Position numbers and translations under genes: made by a program
Notes under the pieces: model-generated
Database searches by the model: none
What the model was told of the DNA's origin: nothing
Seen by the model: only the letters and a program-made list of their open reading frames with translations
Shown: positions 1 through 5,929 of the stretch, one piece after another
Layout: each line of letters opens with the position of its first letter
How positions within the stretch are numbered: the first letter of the stretch is position 1
From: Candidatus Hydrogenedentota bacterium
GTDB taxonomy: Bacteria; Hydrogenedentota; Hydrogenedentia; Hydrogenedentales; CAITNO01
Direction of reading: 5' to 3'
DNA length: 5,946 nt
NCBI GenBank assembly: GCA_022710255.1
Contig: JAKLHG010000263.1
Span: 1 to 5,946, forward strand

Positions 1-6
1 TGGCCT

Positions 7-1107
7 ATGACACGCATAGCGGTTATGATGGTGGTATCGGTTTTCGGGGCAGTCGTCCTGCTGCTGTTCGGGCAGGGATGCCTCCCGGATGGCGAGGATG
101 TCAAGGATGTGATCCATATCACGGTGTCAGGGAATCTTTGCCGTGGTTGTACCCCTTGTGAACCGGAGGAGGGTGAGGGGGAAGCGCCGCGCGAAGGCGA
201 GTATGGGGAAGGGGAGGGGGAGACGTTCGTGGAAGGTGAAATGGAAGGCGAACCGGCGCGAAGCCTTACGGGCGCGTGGGTATGCGGGGAGGATACGGAA
301 TTCGCGTACAGCTTTTGTGAGGATGGGACTTTTACCTTCTACACGGTATATTACTGGGGAAAATGCCGGCCACCGGAGATATGCCGGGAGATGACGGGGT
401 GCGGCACCTATACCACCGGTGAGGATGCCTCTTCTCCAACGATAGACCTGCAGTTCACAAGCGGCGACCGGTGTGTTGTTTTGGGGCGTTACCAGTGGGT
501 TTCCGAAGGGCAGGTACAACTGTATCTCAACGTCGGTGTGTGCGGCGGGCCGCGACCGGATTCTCCCTATTACTATTCCATGCGTTCCGGCGGCCCCTTT
601 GATTGCGTCTGTGCTGAAGAGGGGGAAGGGGAGGCGCCGGCCGAAGGCGAGAATGGGGAAGGGGAGGGGGAGACGTTTGTGGAAGGTGAAATGGAAGGCG
701 AACCGGCGCGAAGCCTTACAGGCGCATGGGTGTGCGGGGAGGATACGGAATTCGCGTACAGTTTTTGTGAGGATGGGACCTTTACACTTTATACGGTATA
801 TTACTGGGGCAAATGCCAGCCGCCGGAGATATGCCGGGAGATGACGGGTTGCGGTACCTATACCACGAATGAAGACGCCTCTTCTCCAACGATAGACCTG
901 CAATTCACAAGCGGCGACCGGTGTGTTGTTTTGGGGCGTTACCAGTGGGTTTCCGAAGGGCAGGCACAACTGTATCTCAACGTCGGTGTGTGCGGCGGGC
1001 CGCGACCGGATTCTCCCTATTACTATCCCATGCGTTCCGGTGGCCCCTTTGATTGCGTCTGTGCTGAAGAGAGGGAAGGGGAGGCACCGGGCGAAGGCGA
1101 GGCATAG
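7..1107 (+). CDS. Exported Cys-rich protein with two 150-aa modules and EGE linkers
   Basis: I do not recognise a named family. The 366-residue product opens with MTRIAVMMVV and a hydrophobic stretch to about residue 24, followed by Cys25 (context LLLFGQGC). This suggests a lipoprotein signal, although the -3 residue is Gly and the lipobox is weak. A CxxCxxC cluster (Cys45, 48, 51) leads into a Gly/Glu linker. Two modules follow (residues 55-204 and 205-354), each an EGE linker plus a domain of about 115 residues that starts SLTGAWVC and is rich in aromatic, Gly and Thr residues. Such composition suggests a small beta-barrel or sandwich, which is inference. Each module has nine cysteines, all conserved (93, 104, 120, 126, 132, 156, 179, 200, 202 in copy 1), which fits disulfides outside the cytoplasm. 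The protein ends in a third, truncated linker. Only six bases precede the ATG, so its ribosome binding site and promoter cannot be judged; Met7 or Met8 are alternative starts. It is convergent with the next gene. Confidence 0.85.
   Translation: MTRIAVMMVVSVFGAVVLLLFGQGCLPDGEDVKDVIHITVSGNLCRGCTPCEPEEGEGEAPREGEYGEGEGETFVEGEMEGEPARSLTGAWVCGEDTEFAYSFCEDGTFTFYTVYYWGKCRPPEICREMTGCGTYTTGEDASSPTIDLQFTSGDRCVVLGRYQWVSEGQVQLYLNVGVCGGPRPDSPYYYSMRSGGPFDCVCAEEGEGEAPAEGENGEGEGETFVEGEMEGEPARSLTGAWVCGEDTEFAYSFCEDGTFTLYTVYYWGKCQPPEICREMTGCGTYTTNEDASSPTIDLQFTSGDRCVVLGRYQWVSEGQAQLYLNVGVCGGPRPDSPYYYPMRSGGPFDCVCAEEREGEAPGEGEA
169..1104 (+). repeat. In-frame 450-bp tandem duplication plus 36-bp third start
   Basis: Copy 1 is 169-618 and copy 2 is 619-1068, equal in length with no indels. 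A third copy begins at 1069 and keeps only its first 12 codons before the TAG at 1105. Aligned by eye, the full copies differ at 30 of 450 bases (about 93% identity). Twenty differences are synonymous and ten change seven residues (R62A, Y66N, F111L, R121Q, G138N, V170A, S191P, copy 1 to copy 2). Divergence is uneven: 27 differences lie in the first 285 bases and 3 in the last 165. Confidence 0.95.
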
Positions 1108-1170
1108 ACGCCATTGTCTCGCCGCCTTTTCCGGACGACGGGAAACACCGCCGCTTTGTCGCTCGTCTTC

Positions 1171-1186
1171 GGCATCCCCTGGTGCC
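1171..1186 (+). terminator. Weak hairpin after the duplicated-module gene
   Basis: GGCATC and GGTGCC flank a CCCT loop, giving six pairs (one G-U) in plus-strand RNA, followed by TGTTT. It lies 63 bases past the stop codon in the short convergent gap. The T-tract is poor, and the minus-strand version has a C-A mismatch, so any terminator role would be for the plus-strand gene only. Confidence 0.25.
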
Positions 1187-1195
1187 TGTTTCACA

Positions 1196-2635
1196 TCAAG
1201 GGGCAGCCGGGGAAGCCGTATTGATTTCAGGGTTGCTGTCCGGCTGTATCCGCGCGTAACTCATGGTGGTCGCATCACGCGCGCCGAGCAGTTCAAGCGA
1301 TTTAGACGGGGGTGACCCGCCGCGCACGGTGGCGGTGAAATAACTGGACAGGGGATGCGCCAGCGGCACGGCCGCCGGAACGCCCGGTTCGCTGTCCGTG
1401 CTTATTTCCATGAGATAATTTCCGGTGGTAACACCGGTTTCCGGGGCGGCTTCACTGATGTAATAAAAGACAAAGACCCGGTTGTCCGGCGTGATGTGGA
1501 AACGGGGTTCGGAGGCTTTTACGCCGGGGGTACCCTCCTCCCTGGCCGCCAAGGTCCGGCGCTTAATAACCTTGCCCTCCTTCACGACCGCATAGTTCAT
1601 TTCATGGCGCTGCACGGCATCGGGGAAAAATTTCTCCCGCAGGCGTTCATCAATCGCCTGTTCCGTCCACACGAGGTGGGCCGCGCCGTCGGGGGCGACC
1701 CAGAGATCTCCGGGCATGATCCAGCCGCAGGTCTTGTCGCGGCTCGCAATCTCCACCCAGTCCTCGAAGGCGCCTGTTGTAATGTCGCGCGTCCACGTGT
1801 AGAAGAGGCGACGGAAATCATAGTCCCACTCGTTGCCGGTCAGTTCTTTCTTGAAGGCGCGCCATTCCCCGTAGGGTTCAACAATGTCGCTGACCCCGCA
1901 GAAATGAACGGCGCGGTTTGTGATCGCCACATTGGGATAGCAGACGCGAACGGGCTGGGGGGTGTCATACTCAGCGCCCCAGGGCCATTCCAGTTTGCCC
2001 TGGTGCGCCCAGTGGCCGTCATGGTCGCGAAAGGTCCACTCCGCATGGGTATACCCGATGTTTTGAAACAGGATAAACTCGCGATTAATGCCGTCGGCGG
2101 CGAAACTGCGGTAGCTGTGCTCCGTGAAGGCCGGCGTGCCGTTCCATGCCGGCAAGAGGGTTTCATATCCGCCCGCTGCGTTGGCGGGGCTGAAGACCAG
2201 GATTTCCGGCCGTGCCGGGCCGCCCCCGCCGGCTTGACGGTCCGTTACCAGCGTCGGGTTCACCGACAGGAACACGGGGCCTTCATGGAACGCGACAAGC
2301 GGACAAGGCTCCCGCGTCCGGTCTTTCGGGTCCACGGCCACCTGCCGCCACCCTTCGGCGGTGCGTTGAAAGAATATCCAGCGGCAGTTGTTCAGCGGCG
2401 GCACCCCTTCCAGGGTTTCCAGCCCGCTCGCAAAGAGTTCGCCTCCTGCGCGCACAAGGGAGGTGGAACCCCGGCACCACAAGGGACCGGCACCATTATC
2501 CGCCAGCGTGTATTGGTATACGGTTTCTTCCGCTTCCACAACAGGGTGCAGTTCTGGAAGAGCAAAGGCGGCTGGGGTATATGCCAGTGCCGACAGGAGT
2601 ATCAGGATACAAGACGCGGCGCTAATTCGTTTCAT
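1196..2635 (-). CDS. Secreted hypothetical protein, possibly beta-propeller-like
   Basis: The product has 479 residues from the chosen start. MKRISAAS is followed by a hydrophobic core (residues 9-19) and an AFA|LP cleavage site after residue 25, a classic Sec signal peptide. The mature part is rich in Trp, Tyr and Gly, with blocks such as GAGPLWCRGSTSLV (48-61), LNNCRWIFFQR (81-91), NIGYTHAEWTFRD (192-204) and GDLWVAPDGAAHLVWTE (309-325). These short strand-turn-strand blocks resemble BNR/sialidase-type propeller blades. I recall similar uncharacterised proteins in planctomycete-type genomes, but I cannot assign a function. Six Cys residues (54, 84, 111, 232, 246, 303) lie in the exported part. 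An in-frame ATG at 2683 would add 16 polar residues before the signal; I chose 2635 because it gives a normal signal peptide. Neither ATG has a good Shine-Dalgarno sequence. The nearest promoter candidate is at 2900-2908, which would leave a leader of about 258 bases. Confidence 0.85.
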   Translation of the reverse strand: MKRISAASCILILLSALAYTPAAFALPELHPVVEAEETVYQYTLADNGAGPLWCRGSTSLVRAGGELFASGLETLEGVPPLNNCRWIFFQRTAEGWRQVAVDPKDRTREPCPLVAFHEGPVFLSVNPTLVTDRQAGGGGPARPEILVFSPANAAGGYETLLPAWNGTPAFTEHSYRSFAADGINREFILFQNIGYTHAEWTFRDHDGHWAHQGKLEWPWGAEYDTPQPVRVCYPNVAITNRAVHFCGVSDIVEPYGEWRAFKKELTGNEWDYDFRRLFYTWTRDITTGAFEDWVEIASRDKTCGWIMPGDLWVAPDGAAHLVWTEQAIDERLREKFFPDAVQRHEMNYAVVKEGKVIKRRTLAAREEGTPGVKASEPRFHITPDNRVFVFYYISEAAPETGVTTGNYLMEISTDSEPGVPAAVPLAHPLSSYFTATVRGGSPPSKSLELLGARDATTMSYARIQPDSNPEINTASPAAP

Positions 2636-2679
2636 CGGGGATTGCCCGCATCGGTTTACCGTGTTTCTGCAGGAGGATT

Positions 2680-2835
2680 TCATGGGGCCAGTCTCTTTCC
2701 CTGTTTTTGCGGGTGCCGCCGCAATGCTTGTTTACGTAACAGATGTTCCGAAACGACGTACCATATTTCGTTACACACAGGCACACATTCCAGGTGTGCC
2801 GCAGACCGGTAATAAGGTTTGTTGCAGTGCACCAT
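2680..2835 (-). CDS. Possible 51-codon leader ORF (doubtful)
   Basis: A minus-strand frame begins MVHCNKPYYR and ends KRLAP. Its TGA overlaps the upstream in-frame ATG of the next gene (ATGA at 2683-2680). It would be the first frame on the transcript from the 2900-2908 promoter, starting about 58 bases after the predicted start point. Only AGG precedes the ATG, so its ribosome binding site is weak. It shows no recognisable domain. It could be a translational-coupling leader peptide or chance. Confidence 0.2.
   Translation of the reverse strand: MVHCNKPYYRSAAHLECVPVCNEIWYVVSEHLLRKQALRRHPQKQGKRLAP
2780..2800. repeat. 7-bp perfect inverted repeat in the leader
   Basis: GGCACAC (2780-2786) and GTGTGCC (2794-2800) flank a 7-base loop. 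It lies roughly 95-115 bases downstream of the predicted start point of the minus-strand transcript, so it could be an RNA hairpin or a regulator-binding dyad. No known motif is recognised. Confidence 0.5.
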
Positions 2836-2899
2836 AGCCTGCGCGGAAAGGTGTGTGCTTCTCTATCGCGAACGCGGGAGGGTGTTCCTGCGATAAGAT

Positions 2900-2908
2900 A
2901 TTATAGCA
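2900..2908 (-). promoter_or_regulatory. Extended -10 promoter for the secreted hypothetical gene
   Basis: Read on the minus strand, the bases are TGC followed by a perfect TATAAT: a TGn extended -10 element. With a 16-base spacer the -35 position reads CAACTT, a poor match, which extended -10 promoters tolerate. The predicted start is near 2893, giving a leader of about 258 bases to the ATG at 2635. Confidence 0.5.
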
Positions 2909-3071
2909 TGCGCCCTGCCGCAAGTTGGGTTACCTCGGTTATTGTGCGGATGTTTAAATGTGTTCATCCGGAGGATCTGGAGAGGCGGAATCCATAACTC
3001 CCATACATGGACGCTGGCGTAAGATCCATACGGTATGCGCTACGGCAGCCCCTCTGTTCTCCTGCTATCAA

Positions 3072-3084
3072 GTCAGTTCCTGAC
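3072..3084 (-). terminator. Short hairpin just after the fibre gene stop
   Basis: On the minus strand GTCAG-GAA-CTGAC forms a 5-bp stem five bases after the TAA at 3090-3092. Only TTGAT follows, with no proper T-tract, so intrinsic termination here is doubtful. Confidence 0.2.
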
Positions 3085-3089
3085 AATGA

Positions 3090-4967
3090 TTACCGGGCTG
3101 CCAGCTGTTTTATGATGGACTTCATTTCCTCGAGTTCCGCTTCGAGTTTCACGATGCGCGCTTCCTTTTCGTTCAATCGCGTTTCCAGGCGCTCATTAAG
3201 TCCCTGTATGGCGGCGAGGGCGACGCCGTCCGCGTCAATGGTGGTGATGCCCGTGTCCGACTCGCCCAGGCCGAAGGCGGCGTAGAGGTCCTGCGCCATG
3301 GGCCCCATATGGCGGATGGACGCGTCCTGGGAGGTATAGTTCCAGGTGGAGACGGGCAGTTCTGCCACCTTGTCGAGCACTTCGCCGCAGTCCACGGGCG
3401 CAACGTTCTCCTTCTGGTTCCGGTCGCTGACGGCGGTCCAGGACCCGCCGCCGGCCGCCAGGGAAACCCCTGTGGTCAAGCCGGCATTGGAATAAAATCG
3501 AACCCCGCCGGCCGCGCGGGCGGTGAACTGGTTGTTGGCGGAGGAGGCAACATCTGCATCCGTACTATCACCCCAAACGAAAGCGCCTTCGTGATTCGCC
3601 TTGGCCCGTGTACCTGCGGCAAAACTGGAGTATCCTCGTGCCGCGTTGCCTTCACCGCCACCTATAGCAGAACAGACGCCGCTTGCGGTGTTGTTCATCC
3701 CTCCGCTCACGGTAGAACGGTCGCCACTGGCGGTGTTGCTTTCCCCGCCTCCTACTGTGGCAACCCCTCCGCTGGCGGTGTTGCTGTACCCACCGCTTAC
3801 CGTTGTCAGACTATTGCTGGCGCTGTTGCCTTGTCCGCCACCGATGAAGCAATAACTGCCTGTGATACGGTTCGGATGAGAGTCAGCGCCGCCACCACCA
3901 ATGATACTTCCGGAGGCCAGGGAATGGACACTATTGCCGCTATACCCACCGCTGATATTCGGGGAATAGGTGTTTGGCTCGATCCGCATTGCCCGAGTGT
4001 TGTTTACCTTTATTTCAAGGGCAATATTATCCGTGGTTCCCACAAAGTTTGTACCGGGCATGGTGCCGCTGTTGCCGGTGATGGACCAGAATTGATCGGC
4101 CTGTTTTCCGTCCAGAAGGTCCGCGTCGAGAAGGGAACCCGCGCCGTCCGCGGCAAGTATGGAAGATATGATCTCACTGTCTCGTGCGACGGAGGCGGGG
4201 ATGCGCGCATCGTCCAGTGTGCCGCTGGTAATGGCCGAAGCGGCATGGGTGTGAGCGCTTGTCGCAAAAGAGGAGGATTCCATCCCGTCGAGCAGGTCCG
4301 CATCCACCCCGGAGCCCGCGCCATCGTCTTCTTTCACCTGGTATATTATTTGGTAAAGCCGGGCGATGCCGCCTGGAATGCGGTCTTCCTCCAAAAAGCC
4401 GCTGGTAATCGCTGACGCGGCATGGGTGTGGCTGCCGGCGGCGAAAGAAGCGGCATGCTGGCCATCGAGCAGGTCCGCATCCACGCCGGACCCCGTGCCG
4501 CCGGACATCAGGCTTTGCGCGGCAAAGGCATAGGGCACGCTGGATAGGGGCTGGTCGGGGCTCAGCTTCTGGATACCGTTGACGCCGTCATTGAACCAGA
4601 CCCGCAGCCACAGCTGGCCGCCGCTGCTCTTGAAAATGCTGTAATCCATGCCGTTGGTGGTGGAGCCGTCCCCGAGGGCAACGTTGTAATGCCCTTCATT
4701 AACGGACAGGGTGATAGGGCCATCCGGCCGGTTGCTGGTGTGCATCTGTGACCCGTCGCTGGTCCACAAGTTGGAAAAACCGCCGAGGCCATCCGGCACA
4801 GACAGGGCGAAGTAGAAACTCCCGGTTCCCGTGTACGGCGCGCCGTTGACTTTTACCAGGCCCTGGTGGTTGATGCCCGGGGGAATCAGTTGCGCCCGGG
4901 CGGTCCCCGTGTACGCCGCTATCAAGATTGCCGCTGCCAGCACTGTTACATACGCCATTCGTTTCAT
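3090..4967 (-). CDS. Secreted fibre-like protein with YadA-type repeats and S74 chaperone domain
   Basis: The product has 625 residues from the ATG at 4967, chosen for its strong GGAGGAG eight bases upstream and for the signal peptide it opens; the frame extends 28 codons further but lacks these. Residues 1-25 are a Sec signal ending ARA|QL. Residues 30-150 form an N-terminal domain (GINHQGLVKVNG to LSSVPYAFAA), a pattern I know from surface proteins. Three 59-residue modules carry DADLLDG at 163, 222 and 281. Residues 375-449 hold five 15-residue repeats like the YadA/haemagglutinin head, which folds as a trimeric beta-roll. Residues 511-588 match the peptidase S74/intramolecular chaperone domain of phage tail spikes: SDRNQKEN with Ser514 and Lys519, the residues expected for the self-cleaving Ser-Lys dyad, then HMGPMAQDLYAAFGLG. 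Residues 588-625 are a coiled coil. Likely role: a trimeric surface or secreted fibre whose C-terminus assists folding and is then cleaved off. With no phage genes nearby, a cellular role is favoured. Confidence 0.88.
   Translation of the reverse strand: MKRMAYVTVLAAAILIAAYTGTARAQLIPPGINHQGLVKVNGAPYTGTGSFYFALSVPDGLGGFSNLWTSDGSQMHTSNRPDGPITLSVNEGHYNVALGDGSTTNGMDYSIFKSSGGQLWLRVWFNDGVNGIQKLSPDQPLSSVPYAFAAQSLMSGGTGSGVDADLLDGQHAASFAAGSHTHAASAITSGFLEEDRIPGGIARLYQIIYQVKEDDGAGSGVDADLLDGMESSSFATSAHTHAASAITSGTLDDARIPASVARDSEIISSILAADGAGSLLDADLLDGKQADQFWSITGNSGTMPGTNFVGTTDNIALEIKVNNTRAMRIEPNTYSPNISGGYSGNSVHSLASGSIIGGGGADSHPNRITGSYCFIGGGQGNSASNSLTTVSGGYSNTASGGVATVGGGESNTASGDRSTVSGGMNNTASGVCSAIGGGEGNAARGYSSFAAGTRAKANHEGAFVWGDSTDADVASSANNQFTARAAGGVRFYSNAGLTTGVSLAAGGGSWTAVSDRNQKENVAPVDCGEVLDKVAELPVSTWNYTSQDASIRHMGPMAQDLYAAFGLGESDTGITTIDADGVALAAIQGLNERLETRLNEKEARIVKLEAELEEMKSIIKQLAAR
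3621..3845 (-). repeat. Five 45-bp units encoding YadA-head-like repeats
   Basis: Residues 375-449 of the fibre protein divide exactly into five 15-residue units with the pattern [VI]-[SG]-G-G-x-x-N-[TSA]-A-[SRA]-[GN]; units start at 375, 390, 405, 420 and 435. A degenerate further unit (450-467) leads to AFVWGD. Copies are clearly related in DNA too, for example the recurring CTGGCGGTGTTGCT on the plus strand. Copy number in such arrays often varies. Confidence 0.85.
4107..4499 (-). repeat. Three 177-bp modules carrying DADLLDG
   Basis: Modules start at residues 157, 216 and 275 of the fibre protein, exactly 59 residues apart. The first two share GSGVDADLLDG, then HTHAASAITSG, then a DxRIP motif followed by AR. 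The third keeps only its head, LLDADLLDG, before the sequence changes. Such segments are common in tail-fibre-like shafts. Confidence 0.85.
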
Positions 4968-4975
4968 CTGGAATT

Positions 4976-4982
4976 CTCCTCC
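4976..4982 (-). promoter_or_regulatory. Strong ribosome binding site setting the fibre gene start
   Basis: GGAGGAG on the minus strand ends eight bases before the ATG at 4967. It decides for this start over the longer in-frame one at 5051. Confidence 0.8.
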
Positions 4983-5119
4983 GGTTGATACTGTTTTACT
5001 GGCACCCGATACACAAGGCGCGCGTTTTCTTTCCCACACAACAGCACGCACGCTACCATACAGTCACCTATGCCCGTCATGGGCCTATTCCACGTTCCGC
5101 CGCCAATCTTAAGGAGGGT

Positions 5120-5125
5120 ATTATA
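5120..5125 (-). promoter_or_regulatory. Candidate -10 box for the fibre gene
   Basis: A perfect TATAAT on the minus strand lies about 150 bases before the fibre ATG, preceded by an A-rich stretch but no recognisable -35. The site sits in ATTATAAT, so a TATAAT also reads on the plus strand, where no gene follows. Confidence 0.4.
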
Positions 5126-5337
5126 ATCTTTTCTCACTTTTTTACGTAATTAAACTCGGAAAAACGTTAATACATGAGGCACACGTGTTCCCGGCGGTGG
5201 AGCGTTACGCTGGCAGGAGTCCAGATTTTTTTTTACGCGCGTGATGCATAGAAGTGAAAATAAACTGGGACAGGTCATCATGCGCCCCGTACCTGCTGCT
5301 GTGGCGATTCATCGAAGAAGGGCAAGCGCGTCGCTCC

Positions 5338-5418
5338 GTCATCGCGAGCGTAGCGAAGCGATCTCAGCGTAAAACAGGCTTGTTGCAAACGAGATTGCTT
5401 CACTGCGTTCGCAATGAC
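5338..5418. repeat. REP/MITE-like palindromic element (GTCATTGCGAGC...GCAATCTC type)
   Basis: The left arm 5338-5365 (GTCATCGCGAGCGTAGCGAA...) is the imperfect reverse complement of the right arm 5391-5418 (GAGATTGCTTCACTGCGTTC...). They match at 23 of 28 positions, with a 25-base spacer, and all five differences are transitions. The arms match a consensus I recognise as a dispersed intergenic palindrome in many bacterial genomes. Translated frames across it are repeat translation, not genes. Confidence 0.8.
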
Positions 5419-5454
5419 AAATATGGTTACGTTATGTCGTTGCAGTATAGGCGT

Positions 5455-5477
5455 GTTCCCAAGTTTGACTTGAGAAC
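5455..5477. repeat. Hairpin repeat GTTCCCAAGT...ACTTGAGAAC
   Basis: Two 10-base arms pair at nine of ten positions around a TTG loop. The GTTCCCAAG core resembles another common dispersed hairpin. Its only mismatch is C opposite A. Confidence 0.6.
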
Positions 5478-5558
5478 GCACTTAGGCGCGATAGTATATT
5501 TCGCGAATGCTTGGGTTATCGACGCAGAATCAGCGTATGCGTACACATCATGTTAGGT

Positions 5559-5575
5559 GCGAAGTGCAACTTCGC
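5559..5575. repeat. Hairpin GCGAAGT-GCA-ACTTCGC
   Basis: A perfect 7-bp stem with a three-base GCA loop. It has the same plan as the hairpin at 5584-5610, nine bases further on, and differs from it by paired changes. Confidence 0.75.
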
Positions 5576-5583
5576 TTACAATG

Positions 5584-5610
5584 GCGTTACGAAATGCAAT
5601 TTCGTAGCGC
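5584..5610. repeat. Hairpin TACGAAAT-GCA-ATTTCGTA
   Basis: A perfect 8-bp stem (5588-5595 with 5599-5606) with a GCA loop, extended outward by GCGT/GCGC to 12 pairs including one T-G. No T-tract follows, so it does not look like a terminator. Confidence 0.75.
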
Positions 5611-5790
5611 GCCCATGGGATTTCGGCGCTCGTTACTAAATCAAAGTTAATCCACCGGCTCTGCCGTTCCGTCGTTTTTTTTGCTTATGTACGTGTCGGC
5701 CCTTTTTGCTGTTTACAACCTCCTTGCTTGTACGATCATGCCGGTTTTTTTTCGACCGATGACTTTTATTAGGCGCTTACGGCCATTTTG

Positions 5791-5819
5791 CTGACAATTA
5801 ATATGAGTTCTGTTTATTG
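5791..5819 (+). promoter_or_regulatory. Candidate promoter before the right-edge start codon
   Basis: CTGACA (5791-5796) matches five of six -35 bases. After 17 bases comes TTATTG, preceded by TGT as in an extended -10. The ATG at 5834 follows closely, so the leader would be very short. Confidence 0.35.
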
Positions 5820-5833
5820 CCAAGAGGAGCGTT

Positions 5834-5929
5834 ATGTCCTGGTTTAGTTCAAGAATACAAAAACAACGTGTCATTCCGGTTTTTCGCGGTGGAAGAAGGA
5901 CGTGTAGCGGAGCGGGTGCCAGGCCGTGA
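5834..5929 (+). pseudogene. 31-codon frame with good start signals, running into a repeat
   Basis: AGAGGAG (5823-5829 region) lies four bases before an ATG that reads MSWFSSRIQKQRVIPVFRGG and stops at the TGA 5927-5929. Only the first 12 or so codons precede the palindromic repeat; the rest is repeat sequence. The promoter and ribosome binding site suggest a real gene start whose reading frame was cut by repeat insertion. MSWF is reminiscent of some AccD N-termini, but that is too little to name it. It could instead be a short standalone peptide or chance. Confidence 0.3.

Larger units (their letters stand above)
2636..3089. other. 454-base gap between the two minus-strand genes
   Basis: It contains a minus-strand extended -10 promoter (2900-2908), a long leader with a possible 51-codon frame (2680-2835), an inverted repeat (2780-2800) and a weak hairpin just after the fibre gene stop (3072-3084). 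Between about 2930 and 3070 I see only short palindromic words, such as CATAC/GTATG around 3028-3038, and no gene. Confidence 0.6.

Noticed and set aside
127..1194. 355-codon minus-strand open frame opposite the duplicated-module gene
   Set aside because: It is antisense to a gene with a signal sequence and EGE linkers. Its own product lacks a signal, is Arg/Pro-rich and simply mirrors the duplication.
1355..2812. 485-codon plus-strand open frame opposite the secreted hypothetical gene
   Set aside because: It runs past the real gene's start into its leader and has no recognisable domain. The minus-strand product has a clean signal peptide.
2671..2837. Plus-strand AGGAGG followed by an ATG (2682) and a 51-codon frame, MGPVSFPVFAG onward
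   Set aside because: The ribosome binding site is good, but there is no plus-strand promoter or recognisable product, and it overlaps the start region and leader of the minus-strand gene. Chance is likelier.
3309..4415. 368-codon plus-strand open frame opposite the fibre gene
   Set aside because: The minus-strand frame carries YadA-like repeats and an S74 domain; the plus frame is their low-complexity shadow.
5245..5280. Insertion-sequence remnant suggested by AACTGGGACAGGTCAT
   Set aside because: The phrase is vaguely like sequence near REP-associated transposases, but there is no transposase, terminal repeat pair or target duplication.
5254..5556. 100-codon plus-strand and 67-codon minus-strand frames
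   Set aside because: Both are translations of the palindromic repeat at 5338-5418 (IASVAKRSQ and IANAVKQS strings are typical of it).
5338..5610. CRISPR array
   Set aside because: The repeats are different palindromes with no common unit or regular spacers.
5656..5682. CGGC-TCT-GCCG hairpin followed by eight T, as a terminator
   Set aside because: The stem is only four pairs, the T-run starts eight bases later, and no plus-strand gene lies upstream to need it.
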